A stretch of 64,000 bases of DNA, from the NCBI RefSeq assembly GCF_014229965.1, contig NZ_JABGBW010000002.1, positions 186,001 to 250,000 on the forward strand. The letters are read 5' to 3'. Source of the DNA: Peptostreptococcus canis (lineage in GTDB: Bacteria > Bacillota > Clostridia > Peptostreptococcales > Peptostreptococcaceae). The notes under the pieces are model-generated. The model was not told the origin of the DNA, made no database searches, and was given only the letters and a program-made list of their open reading frames with translations. A program made the position numbers and the translations under genes. Shown one piece after another: positions 46,433 to 55,636 of this stretch (position 1 is the first letter of the stretch; each line of letters starts with the position of its first letter).

Positions 46433-48331
46433 CTATCTTCTAACTACAATCACTGGAGTTCCAGCAGAAACCATATTGTATAAACGTGCAACACTTTTTA
46501 GAGGTGTATTTATACATCCATGTGACCCTGCATATAAATATCTATTTCCACCATAAGCCGGTTGCCAAGAAGAATCATGTATACCTATTGCACCATTGAA
46601 AGGCATCCAATATTTAACTGGTGATGCATAACCTGGTCCTCTCAGAACTTTATTCCTCATTTTATAGTTAATTTTAAATATTCCCGGAGGTGTAGCATAC
46701 CCTTTGTTTGGATTACCAGACACAATTGGTGTGGATAAAACAACCTTTCCATTATCCCAAAGTTTCATATTTTGTTGAGATATATTGACTACAATATATT
46801 TTGATCCTATCTTTTTACCATTCTTAGGAAGTTCAACTTTAATGTATCTTGGAGTTATTCCATACACAGATTTAGCTTCTTTTATTATCCTTATCAAGTT
46901 TTCTGTTTCTTTGTTTATATCTAATTTTAAAGTAGAAGAACTTGTTATAATCACATTATTATTCTTCCAATAAGCATATGATTCATTGCTGCTTTGAGTA
47001 ATTCCCGATGGATTCAGAGAAGATACAAAATTTCTAACAGAATTTCTATTCACATCAATAGTATTAACTGCATCATTTTTTATAATAACCATAGGCATTA
47101 TCCTATCACTATTAAGCAATACCTTTCTATTTCCCAAATTGTACTCTACTTGCATATTTCTATAGCTCATCAATTTATTATAATTGTCATTTACAGCCTG
47201 ATTATTTCTATTTTCAATAAAAGTTGCCATAATTTCCCTTAATTTAGCAAACTTTTCTCCACCACTTACTTGAACTATTTCGTTTACAGTACTTGATGAA
47301 CCATTAATCAAATCCAATTGGTCAAATGTATATCCCTTATTTTCATTTACAAGAACAACCGGTCCATCTACTAAAGGTTTAGATGCATTGTTATCAGCAC
47401 TTAAATTTTCAGTCGCAACACCATCATCAGATACTTCACTTATAGTGGTTGTATTCTCTGTGTTATCTATATTATTTGTATTATTTTGACTAGCTATTAT
47501 ACCCGCATTTATCAATACCGAGTCGATTAATCTTGATGGATTTTTATTACCATCATCAGCTATATAAACAGAATTAAACTCTGAGTAAAATTTCCTTATC
47601 AACTTATAATTTGTTTCTTGTCTATCTTTTCCGGATATTCTCTCTACATTACTGCCAATTTTTTCGTATTCAACAGGTATATTGCTAATTCCTCCAATAA
47701 GATACTCTATGCCATTATTGATAGAAGATAATTCCTGTTGCACCAATTGAAATGAGTTATTATCTGCAAAAATAATTGCCGCATCTCTTTTCGCTGCAAT
47801 TGCACCGGCACCTGCTGCATCAGCCAAACCTGTCTTACCATTTACTATAAAAATTTCAGAAAACGGTTTTCCATTTATTTTTGATATTTTACGTCCTATA
47901 TTTATAGATGTTTCCACTCTACTGCTACCAGTAATTCTTTCAACTTCATAACCTTCATTTCTAAGATTATCTTCTATAGAACTTGAAACTGAACTTTTAC
48001 CTCCAATAATTATAATTTTTTTTGCTTTAAGTCTAACAATCTCTTCTTTTGTATTAGAGTTAATAACTTCACTATTAGTCAATAAAACAGGAGACTGTAG
48101 TTTTTTTGCCAGTGGTGCAACTGCTAGAGAATCCGAAACTGCTCTAGAATTTACAAGCATAACAATTTCACTTCCATTGCTCCATCCACTCTTTGATATA
48201 CTAATTGCAGTTGAAAATCTATCAGTACCACTTAAATCTCTATTAATTGCATTTGACATACTGGATCCCAATGACAAAAATAAAGTCATAACAGCAACTG
48301 TTAAAATCGTTCTTTTAATATTTTTTTTCAT
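46433..48331 (-). CDS. CWB2-repeat cell wall protein with L,D-transpeptidase domain
   Basis: A 632-aa secreted wall enzyme. Signal peptide at 1-28. Three CWB2 (PF04122-type) repeats cover about 30-290, with DRFSTAISISKSGW, IIIIGGKSSVSSSIEDNL, SSRVETSINIGRKI and GKDRQETNYKLIRKF; these anchor to wall polymers. After an Asn/Thr-rich linker and a middle region comes a YkuD domain (about 510-632) with IGIHDSSW and the catalytic SHGCINTPL. It should form 3-3 peptidoglycan cross-links. The combination of CWB2 repeats and YkuD is known from Peptostreptococcaceae. Confidence 0.92.
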   Translation of the reverse strand: MKKNIKRTILTVAVMTLFLSLGSSMSNAINRDLSGTDRFSTAISISKSGWSNGSEIVMLVNSRAVSDSLAVAPLAKKLQSPVLLTNSEVINSNTKEEIVRLKAKKIIIIGGKSSVSSSIEDNLRNEGYEVERITGSSRVETSINIGRKISKINGKPFSEIFIVNGKTGLADAAGAGAIAAKRDAAIIFADNNSFQLVQQELSSINNGIEYLIGGISNIPVEYEKIGSNVERISGKDRQETNYKLIRKFYSEFNSVYIADDGNKNPSRLIDSVLINAGIIASQNNTNNIDNTENTTTISEVSDDGVATENLSADNNASKPLVDGPVVLVNENKGYTFDQLDLINGSSSTVNEIVQVSGGEKFAKLREIMATFIENRNNQAVNDNYNKLMSYRNMQVEYNLGNRKVLLNSDRIMPMVIIKNDAVNTIDVNRNSVRNFVSSLNPSGITQSSNESYAYWKNNNVIITSSSTLKLDINKETENLIRIIKEAKSVYGITPRYIKVELPKNGKKIGSKYIVVNISQQNMKLWDNGKVVLSTPIVSGNPNKGYATPPGIFKINYKMRNKVLRGPGYASPVKYWMPFNGAIGIHDSSWQPAYGGNRYLYAGSHGCINTPLKSVARLYNMVSAGTPVIVVRR

Positions 48332-48646
48332 AACACTCTATCCTTTCATAAAAACTTGTGATAATTCCTAAATAATACTAATTATAAATTCCAAAAATTA
48401 TTATTTTCTCATATTTAGTATATATCAAAAAACTTTGTTATGTGGTAACAATACAATAACAATATAAACAAAAAATAGCTACAATATATCTACAAAAATT
48501 AAAAAATATATAAGTTTTTGTAATTGATATTAACACGGTAACTTTAATAGTGTAAAATATTATAGGTATAATATTATGCCATTTATATAAAAAATATAAT
48601 ATGATATACTAACATATAATGTTAAAAAAAAATTGGAGGGAAATAA
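48332..48646. promoter_or_regulatory. Divergent intergenic region upstream of thyA
   Basis: 315 bp between the CWB2 gene and thyA, very AT-rich. TAAAAT and TATAAT-like boxes lie at about 48553-48575 before thyA, but no convincing -35 pairs with them. Nothing else is seen. Confidence 0.35.
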
Positions 48647-49480
48647 ATGACATTAGCAGATAAAAACTTTAAAAAATTATGTACTGAAATACTTGAAAGT
48701 AAAAACAATACTTTGGGAGAAAAGGTAAGACCTAAATATGCTGACGGGACACCATCACATACTTTTTTTATAAACCAAGTCTTTGAAAGATATGATCTTT
48801 CCAGGGGTGAACTTCCCATTGTTACCCTTAGACAGGTGGCTTGGAAATCCGGAATTAAGGAAATACTATGGATATATCAGGATCAAAGCAATGATCTAAA
48901 TCTCCTTAAAGAAAAACACGGAATAACTTGGTGGGATGAATGGGATATAGGCGACAGAACTATAGGCCAGAGATATGGTGCAACAGTAAAAAAATACGAT
49001 TTGATGAATAAGTTATTAGAAAATCTAAAAAATCAACCCTATGGAAGAAGACATATAATTAACTTATATCAGGAAGCCGATTTAATGTCAACGAAAGGTC
49101 TTTTCCCTTGTGCCATGGAAACTCAGTGGAGTGTTCGCGATGGATACTTGGACATGACTCTTATACAAAGATCTTCGGATGTTCCCGTTGCCAATGCAAT
49201 CAATAAAATTCAATATGTAGCCCTTCAAATGATGGTTGCTAGACATATAGGACTAGAACCAGGTGTTTTTTGCCATTATGTAAATAATGCCCATATATAT
49301 GATAGACATATTGAACAGGTAAAGGAGATAATCAGTAGAAATTCACAAAAAGATTCAGAATCGGTTAAACTTGTTCTTAACCCTGAAAAAACTGATTTCT
49401 ATAGCTTTACCATTGAAGATTTCACGCTTGAAGGGTATGATCCTATTAAACCTAATCTTAAATTTGAAATGGCAATATAA
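48647..49480 (+). CDS. thyA: Thymidylate synthase
   Basis: ThyA methylates dUMP to dTMP using methylene-tetrahydrofolate. The 277-aa protein has the catalytic Cys in FPCAMETQWSVRDGYLDMTLIQRSSD-like sequence (GLFPCAMETQW), the dUMP-binding QRSSDVPVANAINKIQY and HIYDRHIEQV. The usual PCH motif reads PCA here. SD TTGGAGGGAA. The dihydrofolate it releases is reduced by the product of dfrA, 18 bp downstream. Confidence 0.96.
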   Translation: MTLADKNFKKLCTEILESKNNTLGEKVRPKYADGTPSHTFFINQVFERYDLSRGELPIVTLRQVAWKSGIKEILWIYQDQSNDLNLLKEKHGITWWDEWDIGDRTIGQRYGATVKKYDLMNKLLENLKNQPYGRRHIINLYQEADLMSTKGLFPCAMETQWSVRDGYLDMTLIQRSSDVPVANAINKIQYVALQMMVARHIGLEPGVFCHYVNNAHIYDRHIEQVKEIISRNSQKDSESVKLVLNPEKTDFYSFTIEDFTLEGYDPIKPNLKFEMAI

Positions 49481-49498
49481 AATATACTGGAGGCAAAA

Positions 49499-50005
49499 AT
49501 GATAAATAATATTTATATGATGGTTGCTATGACAAAAAAAAGTAATTCAATTGGACTGAATGGAGATATGCTATATCACTTAAAAGAAGATTTGAAGTAT
49601 TTTAAAGAAACAACTAGTGGACATACAATTGTCTGTGGAAGAAAAACATATTTTAGTTTCCCAAAGAGACCTCTTCCAAATAGAAAAAATATCGTTCTTA
49701 CACGAAGCAAATCCATATTTGATGGTGCAATAACAATGAATTCAAAAGAAGAAGTAGTTAAATATGCTCAAAATAATCCAAACGAAATAATATTTATAGT
49801 TGGTGGAGATAATATTTATAAACAGTTTATGGATGTATCCTCCAAACTATATATAACTGAAATAGAGGAAAATGAAAAAGTTGTTGCAGATACATTCTTT
49901 CCACAGATACCCGATAAAGAGTGGAAACTAATACAAAAATCCGATTATATAACACCTGAAAATGCACCCAAATACAGATTTCTTGTGTACGAAAGAAAAA
50001 AATAG
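49499..50005 (+). CDS. dfrA: Dihydrofolate reductase
   Basis: A 168-aa DHFR that regenerates tetrahydrofolate with NADPH. The N-terminus has MVAMTKKSNSIGLNGDMLYHLKEDLKYFKE, split here into the Met20-like loop IGLNGDMLYHL and the catalytic acidic residue in KEDLKYFK. GHTIVCGRKTYFS and IIFIVGGDNIYKQF form the NADPH site. SD ACTGGAGGCA. It forms an operon with thyA, as in many Firmicutes. Confidence 0.95.
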   Translation: MINNIYMMVAMTKKSNSIGLNGDMLYHLKEDLKYFKETTSGHTIVCGRKTYFSFPKRPLPNRKNIVLTRSKSIFDGAITMNSKEEVVKYAQNNPNEIIFIVGGDNIYKQFMDVSSKLYITEIEENEKVVADTFFPQIPDKEWKLIQKSDYITPENAPKYRFLVYERKK

Positions 50006-50051
50006 TAACTTCTATTTTTCTGAGATACTATATTTTTGTAGTTATTAAAGA

Positions 50052-50106
50052 TGAGGTTGGCATAAAAAGTTATAACTCGAACTTTTTAGTCAACCTCATT
50101 ATTTTA
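50052..50106. terminator. Terminator after dfrA
   Basis: TGAGGTTGGCATAAAAAGTT pairs with AACTTTTTAGTCAACCTCA, one bulge apart, followed by TTATTTT. Long enough to serve both sides; the Crp/Fnr gene ends about 105 bp further on. Confidence 0.8.
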
Positions 50107-50209
50107 AACCCTTATACATTCTTTTTTATCCCCGGCAATCATTAGATTATATATCTTTTTATGTTTCTTTTTCGTTTATATTGTCATCTGATATATTAAA
50201 TATCAATAT

Positions 50210-50872
50210 TTATAATAAATCTTCCAAATATTTTCTATCCAATATTTTTATGTTTCTTCTATTACATTCAATAACTCCTAGCCTTTCTAAAAATACGAGT
50301 TCTTGATTCAAACTGCTTCTGTTTACATGAAGTATATTAGCCAAAACTTCTTGTGAGTTTGGTATTTGTATGATATTATCAGCTTCGTTAATATTCAATA
50401 ACCAATAACTTAGTCTTTCAATTACTCTTCTATACTGAACACATCTTAAAAGAATTTTACTATAACAATTGTACTCTGCAACAAAAGTTAAAATATTGTG
50501 TAAAAAAACTATATCACTATCTATAATTTCTTTTAACTCTACAACTGGTAATAGAACGACTTTAGATTTTTTAAAAGCTACTATATTAAAATTATATTTA
50601 CTTGCTCCACCATATATTAAATAAAAAGGAAAAGCATCTCCATTAAAAAAATATGACGAATTAAGTTCTTTACCACTTATTGTGTACTCTGTGCATTTCA
50701 AAACTCCATCAAGAATTACACCAAAATAGTTTATTTCATCACCTTCATTAAACAATGTTTCACTGGATTTATAATAAACCTCTTTTTTATCCATTTTTAA
50801 TATTTTTGTTTTAGAATTTTCAGAAATACCTTTAAAAATTTGAATTTCCCAAAATTTTTCATCCATTTGCAT
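50210..50872 (-). CDS. Crp/Fnr-family transcriptional regulator
   Basis: A 220-aa regulator with an N-terminal cyclic-nucleotide-binding-like barrel (about 10-120, FNEGDEINYFGVILDGVLKC) and a C-terminal winged HTH (about 150-215, IPNSQEVLANILHVNRSSLNQELVFLERLGVIEC). The N-terminus lacks the cluster of Cys of Fnr, so it is not an Fe-S oxygen sensor of that type. Start is ATG at 50872 or ATG at 50866, both after TGGAGATG. It lies next to the YkvI transporter and grd genes and may control them, which is inference. Confidence 0.85.
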   Translation of the reverse strand: MQMDEKFWEIQIFKGISENSKTKILKMDKKEVYYKSSETLFNEGDEINYFGVILDGVLKCTEYTISGKELNSSYFFNGDAFPFYLIYGGASKYNFNIVAFKKSKVVLLPVVELKEIIDSDIVFLHNILTFVAEYNCYSKILLRCVQYRRVIERLSYWLLNINEADNIIQIPNSQEVLANILHVNRSSLNQELVFLERLGVIECNRRNIKILDRKYLEDLL

Positions 50873-51045
50873 ACATCTCCAAAATTTTAATATATCATTA
50901 CATATGCTATATATGAACTTTATACATCTCTTATATAATATATTATATCACAAAATATCTCCTTGATATGAATCTGAAATACATAAATAACAAATGTGCA
51001 TACTGATATTGAAATTTATTAAATAAAACGATTTATTTATAGTAT

Positions 51046-51083
51046 TCAGGGCTATAGTAAAAAAGTATTATCTATAGCCCTGA
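51046..51083 (-). terminator. Strong hairpin downstream of the YkvI-type gene
   Basis: TCAGGGCTATAG and CTATAGCCCTGA form a perfect 12-bp stem 24 bp past the stop. No T run follows on the minus strand, so it may stabilise the 3' end rather than terminate by itself. Confidence 0.5.
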
Positions 51084-51106
51084 AAAAATATTATTAATAA
51101 ATTATA

Positions 51107-52219
51107 TCAAATTATCCTCCATTGAATACTTCTTAAAATCATTATAAATAACAATATTAAACCAACATATCCATTGAGAACATAAACATAATTTACAAGT
51201 ACATCAAATCTTAATATTAATCCTACAAAAGCACCTATGGCTCCCAACACAATAGTTAACACCCTGAATTTATCTGTTTTTTCTTTTGAAAATCTGGCAA
51301 CAACAGACCATAACAGAGGAACTGATGTAGTGTATATGCCTAGCAATATTATAATGGAAAATATATTGGCCAGTTGCGAATGTATTTCTCCAGCAAGTAT
51401 TAGTGTCGGAATCTGAGAACCCTTTAACTTGGATATAGAGAAAAATATCCCAAGTGACATCAAAAGTACTGCTACTGAAAATCCAGTGGCACCAAAGAAT
51501 GCTCCTAACTTACCTTCTTTATCACTATTAGCATTAGAACCTATTTGTCCTAAAAAAGCCGCTAACCATAACATGCAAAATCCAACATATGAACCTGCAG
51601 CTAATAGCCAATTATTTGAAGCTACCTTAATTTCTTTATTTTTAACCAATTCAGAAACAACATCACTGGCAGTTGATGCTCCATCCAAATTTCTAAAAAT
51701 ACTAACCGTACCGACCAAAATTGCTATAACTACAATAGCAGGTCCAATATTTCCTATAATTTCAACAATTCTATTTAAACCGAATATTACTGTAATTACA
51801 ACAAATATTGCCATTAATATTCCACCTACATAAGGTGATATTTCATAATGCTGTGCTGCTGTGGCACCGGCTCCTCCTATCATTACTGTGTACGATAAAA
51901 AAATAAAGAAGACAGAAAATAAATCGTAAAACGTCCCCAATTTATTTCCACAATAGTATCTATAAATATCATTTGGTGTATCAAATTTATTATTGTACCC
52001 TGCTGAAATAAAACTTACTCCAACATATGCAAGAAGTATAAAACACACTATAACCCCCAACATACCTTTATATCCCCATGCAGCAAAATACTGGAGTATT
52101 TCCTGCCCGGTTGCAAAACCTGATCCTATAAGAAGGGCTATAAATGCACCTGCATAATTTAAAACTTTACCTGATTTGACCAATTCGTCCGCTTTAACCA
52201 ATTCATTAGATTTTTTCAT
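51107..52219 (-). CDS. YkvI-family membrane transporter
   Basis: A 370-aa protein with about ten membrane spans, of the LeuT-superfamily YkvI group. The N-terminal NYAGAFIALLIGSGFATGQEILQYFAAWG is the conserved first span with its unwound Gly region. It lies 73 bp after grdB in the same orientation, so it could import the substrate of the reductase (glycine, betaine or sarcosine) or an Na+-coupled amino acid. Substrate is inference from position. SD AAAGGTGAC. Confidence 0.8.
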   Translation of the reverse strand: MKKSNELVKADELVKSGKVLNYAGAFIALLIGSGFATGQEILQYFAAWGYKGMLGVIVCFILLAYVGVSFISAGYNNKFDTPNDIYRYYCGNKLGTFYDLFSVFFIFLSYTVMIGGAGATAAQHYEISPYVGGILMAIFVVITVIFGLNRIVEIIGNIGPAIVVIAILVGTVSIFRNLDGASTASDVVSELVKNKEIKVASNNWLLAAGSYVGFCMLWLAAFLGQIGSNANSDKEGKLGAFFGATGFSVAVLLMSLGIFFSISKLKGSQIPTLILAGEIHSQLANIFSIIILLGIYTTSVPLLWSVVARFSKEKTDKFRVLTIVLGAIGAFVGLILRFDVLVNYVYVLNGYVGLILLFIMILRSIQWRII

Positions 52220-52292
52220 ATTGTCACCTTTTTCTACCTTAAAGTTTATGATGATTTATATACTTTAAGGAAATATAAAGTCATATAGTTTT

Positions 52293-53585
52293 TTAAAAAA
52301 TTGTCGGTTTATCTACATTTGTCACCAAAGCATCAAGTGCTTTTTTTACTAAAGAATGTCTTAGTTCAAACTCTTTCTCACCTTTTTCTGGGTTTCCAGT
52401 TGGATAAGGTATGGCAATTGTAGGTATTATTCTATTGGCTCCAACTGAATTAGATATTGTGACTATCGTAGCCATATGAACAATTGGAATACCATATCTT
52501 TCAATCTCTTTTACAATCGTTGCACCGCAACGAGTACAAGTACCTCACGTAGATGTTAGGATAACACCATCAACCTTGGCTTCCTTCAATTCTTCTCCTA
52601 TTTCCTTGCCAAATATAATTGAGTTACCTATTGCCGTTCCAGTTCCTGTAGTTGTATAAAAATAGTCATACACTTGTCCTATTATACCTTCTTTTTCAAA
52701 TATTCTCAGTGAATCTAAAGGAACAACTCTATCTGGTATTTCATTGGCATATACCGGATCATATCCACCATGAATTGTACAATATTCACCTTTAAGCATA
52801 TCTAGTTTAGATATATCATATTTTCCCCATTTTTGGGCAGATGCAGATTGTATTCTATCAGGATTTCCACAAGGTACAATACCACCCGTTGTAACAAGTG
52901 CTATTTTAGATTTTGATAAATCTTTGATAGCTGGAGCAGGATCCACAGTATCGAATACCGGCATTGGTAGCTCCGTTACAAACTCCTCATTTTTTAATCT
53001 TTTCATCAACATATCAACTGCTCTTTTAGAACCGGTCTTTTCTGAAAATACAGTTAGTCTTTTTCCTTGGGCAAAGTACCCATCTATTTCAGGCTTCAAA
53101 GTTTCCCCTGCCAGTAACTTCTTCGCCAAACGGGACATCGCGGGAAGTGCTTTTCTCATCGTGCCTGCTGAATCCCCTGTCTTTACTATATATGCATATT
53201 TTCTAGCACTATCCAAACCTGGATTTTCTTCATACAGACCAGAAATTACCGGAACACCTTTTTTTTCAAAGAATTCTGCAACACCACTACAAGCCATTCC
53301 ATATCTTCCTGCATTAAAAGCTGGGCCCGCCACAATCAAATCAGGATTATGCTCTTTATTAATATTTTCTAAAAAATCCAAAACTTCATCTTTATTTTCA
53401 TTGAAAAAATTATCTCCACAGATTATTGTACCAATAACTTTTCCCAAACCTTCTAATGATTTTTCAAAAGCTTCTGATGGACCTATTCCGCCCTCTTTAA
53501 ACATTGGAGATATATCTGCTTTGTCTTCTCCACCTATTTGTCCAAAGAATTGGTTTAAATAATATATTATTTTCTTTTCTGACAT
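52293..53585 (-). CDS. grdB: Glycine/betaine/sarcosine reductase component B, selenoprotein subunit (GrdB/GrdF/GrdH family)
   Basis: A 430-residue selenoprotein. An in-frame UGA (53585 frame; 52547-52545) falls at residue 347, in the motif TST-U-GTCTRCGATIV, the UxxCxxC site known for this subunit. Translation resumes in the same frame to 52293, ending DKPTIF. Without recoding, the last 83 residues would be lost. Component B binds the substrate through the pyruvoyl group of GrdE and passes the carbon to the selenol of GrdA. Glycine, sarcosine and betaine forms cannot be told apart by eye. SD AAGGAGGGG. It follows grdE by 13 bp; a SECIS-like hairpin lies just after the UGA. Confidence 0.95.
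52518..52547 (-). promoter_or_regulatory. UGA codon and bSECIS-like hairpin in grdB
   Basis: The UGA is at 52547-52545. Twelve bases later CGTTGC-GGT-GCAACG (52532-52518) forms a 6-bp stem with a GGU loop. The loop begins 18 nt after the UGA, in the range reported for bacterial SECIS elements, and its G-rich tip is the feature SelB recognises. Confidence 0.75.
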
Positions 53586-53598
53586 ATCAATCCCCTCC

Positions 53599-54885
53599 TT
53601 AGTATAGTTCTACAGTACAGTTATGAGTGCCAATTTCAGAAGTAGCACCTATCACTGCATTAAGTTCACACTTCATTGTTCCATCTTCCGGATTATAGGC
53701 ACCTGCCCAACCACCTGCAATATTTGAAACTGCATTAGGATCACCAAGTACTATGTCAGCTTTTTCTAACTCTACCACATGGGATACATTTCCCGTAGAA
53801 ATCACGGCAACAGCCTCTTTTGCAATATCTGTAAGAGGTTGACTCATTCCATCCCATCCGGAGCATTCATCGGTGATTAAAACTGTTTTTATTCCTTGTT
53901 TTTCTAATCTTGAACAAATCATTACCAGATCCGAATCCGGATTTCCATATCCTTCCTCAGATACTATTACACCGTCTGCTCCCAGCATTTTACAAAGTTT
54001 TGCAGTGTAGTCACAAGATATAAATTTACCATTTAAAGTTGTCATTTCTGGAACTAGTACCACGCCCAGGAAATTTATCTCTTTTCCATGAAGTTTATAT
54101 AATTCTTTTATAACTGCATTATTTTGATGTTGATAAGTCGTTATTTTGTCACAAGCGGCAACACAATTTCCGCTTATCACAGCACCATCTAATTCTTCAT
54201 TAGGTGCAATTAAATTAGGAAGGATATGAGCAGAATCTACTCCATATATATAACTTGCATGAAGTAATCCCTGTGATATAAGCATCTCAACATACACAAC
54301 TTTAGGCAGATCCGGATATTTAGAAGTTTCTTCTACATTATCCCCCATATCAAATATTTCGATATTTTCCGAAATCATTTCTCTTGCTGCAAGTCCAACC
54401 AATTCGGATGCTTTCAATCCTACTAACCTGCAAGTTTCTTCATGTTCATGGGGTGTAAGTCCGTCAATCACACTTATATCGACCACTATATTATTAGTTT
54501 TTGAAAATGGAGTCCACTTTGCTCCCTCACCCCACATATCAATTATACCTTCTTGAAAACCTACTATGTCTCCAATTGTAACAATTGCTGCTCCATCTAA
54601 TACATTTACAACTCCATTGCCCAATTGAGCAACATCACTTGTAACACCAGCAAAACCTGCTGGTCCTTCTACTTTAAACCTTGGCTCGATTACATCCTTT
54701 ACAGGTATTATTCTGATTTTTTCACCTGGTCTTGCAAGGTCTATTTTTATTTCTTTTACATTTGGAACTTCCTTCAATTTTTTAATCAACTCTTCTCTGT
54801 CAATTAATAGCGTAGCCCCATCAACCTTTGTTTCATTTCCAAACTCAATATTAGTAATTGGAATTTTTCTTAGCTCTAACCTCAA
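53599..54885 (-). CDS. grdE: Glycine/betaine/sarcosine reductase component B, proprotein alpha/beta (GrdE/GrdG/GrdI family)
   Basis: A 428-aa proprotein that is cleaved into two subunits; the new N-terminal residue gives a carbonyl (pyruvoyl-type) group that binds the substrate amine. The cleavage region SGNCVAACDK has its first Cys at 241, in line with the Cys near 242 of characterised GrdE. DIVGFQEGIIDMWGEGAKWTPF and GGWAGAYNPEDGTMKCELNA are family signatures. It starts at TTG (54885), 7 bases after AAGGGGTGA. It lies 20 bp after grdX and 13 bp before grdB. Confidence 0.93.
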   Translation of the reverse strand: MRLELRKIPITNIEFGNETKVDGATLLIDREELIKKLKEVPNVKEIKIDLARPGEKIRIIPVKDVIEPRFKVEGPAGFAGVTSDVAQLGNGVVNVLDGAAIVTIGDIVGFQEGIIDMWGEGAKWTPFSKTNNIVVDISVIDGLTPHEHEETCRLVGLKASELVGLAAREMISENIEIFDMGDNVEETSKYPDLPKVVYVEMLISQGLLHASYIYGVDSAHILPNLIAPNEELDGAVISGNCVAACDKITTYQHQNNAVIKELYKLHGKEINFLGVVLVPEMTTLNGKFISCDYTAKLCKMLGADGVIVSEEGYGNPDSDLVMICSRLEKQGIKTVLITDECSGWDGMSQPLTDIAKEAVAVISTGNVSHVVELEKADIVLGDPNAVSNIAGGWAGAYNPEDGTMKCELNAVIGATSEIGTHNCTVELY

Positions 54886-54904
54886 AACACTTCACCCCTT
54901 CTAT

Positions 54905-55312
54905 TTATATATTATTATTTTTGATTATAGAATTAATAAAATCGTTTTCTCTAATAGCAGATTTTAATAACTCATAATCAATTAATTCATAATCATTTAT
55001 ATTTCTAGCGTCTATCGTTCTCTCTCCCATAGAAATTTTATATTTTTCTATACTTGATTCAATAATTTCCAAAGACTCTTCATCAATACTGCCCACATGA
55101 TTGCTCATTAATATCGATCTAACTGGAGAATGCATAATCCTCATGCTTGCCCCTAGAGGATGTGAAATCAATTTGTATCCCAAATGAATAAGATCTCTCG
55201 TTTTATACAACACATCCAAAAAATTCCCCTCAACTTTAACAATATTAAAATCTGGGCATGATAACTTCTTATTATTTGTTACTATTAATTTTCTTATTTT
55301 AAACACCTCCAA
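54905..55312 (-). CDS. grdX: GrdX family protein
   Basis: A small protein (up to 135 aa) that commonly leads glycine/betaine reductase operons; function unknown. It shows the GrdX pattern: KLIVTNNKKL near the N-terminus, then a region FLDVLYKTRDLIHLGYKLISHPLGASMRIMHSPVRSIL, here split by context (LGYKLISHPLGASM and SPVRSILMS are the recognisable pieces). The start is uncertain: TTG at 55312 overlaps its own ribosome binding site GGAGGTG, and the ATA six codons on (IRKLIVTNN) is better spaced. Promoter at 55411-55439. Confidence 0.85.
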   Translation of the reverse strand: MEVFKIRKLIVTNNKKLSCPDFNIVKVEGNFLDVLYKTRDLIHLGYKLISHPLGASMRIMHSPVRSILMSNHVGSIDEESLEIIESSIEKYKISMGERTIDARNINDYELIDYELLKSAIRENDFINSIIKNNNI

Positions 55313-55552
55313 CTTTTAATTTATACTAATTTAGACTTTATTAATTTTAATATAAATTTTAGAATATTTTATATTTTTAGGTACAATTTCATTTCTATTT
55401 ATTTGACAATATTATAACTATCATAAATATTCATAACAAGTTGGAAAGGCAACACTTTTTTGATGCTCCTATTATTCAATTCGTAAAACAATTATTTTTT
55501 TGCATTATAAAAAGCTCTATAAGCCTTAAAAACAGTCTTATAGAGCTTTTTT
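55313..55552. promoter_or_regulatory. Promoter and leader of the grd operon
   Basis: The 324-bp gap before grdX holds on the minus strand TTGTTA (55439-55434), 17 bp and TATAAT (55416-55411), giving a leader of about 95 nt. I looked for a glycine riboswitch in the leader and saw none. The far side contains a bidirectional terminator (55508-55552: AAAGCTCTATAAG with CTTATAGAGCTTT), which insulates it from ppdK upstream readings. Confidence 0.7.
55508..55552. terminator. Bidirectional terminator after ppdK
   Basis: The 13-bp arms AAAGCTCTATAAG and CTTATAGAGCTTT are perfect and are flanked by A and T runs. It is about 85 bp past the ppdK stop and before the grd promoter. Confidence 0.85.
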
Positions 55553-55636
55553 AAATAAAACTCAAATATCAATTTTTGAAAAAAAGTTTTGTTATTCTAT
55601 TTTTAAATACCTAAAATAGATATTATCAATATTTAA

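Noticed and set aside
50210-50872. Reading the Crp/Fnr protein as an oxygen-sensing Fnr
   Set aside because: The N-terminal Cys cluster that holds the [4Fe-4S] centre is absent.
52293-52475. A separate 60-aa gene starting MATIVTISNSVGANR
   Set aside because: It is the C-terminal end of GrdB read after the recoded UGA. It has no ribosome binding site of its own, and the reading frame is continuous with GrdB.
55313-55430. Glycine riboswitch in front of grdX
   Set aside because: I looked for the conserved paired aptamer pieces in the roughly 95-nt leader and did not find them; the leader is also short for a tandem aptamer.
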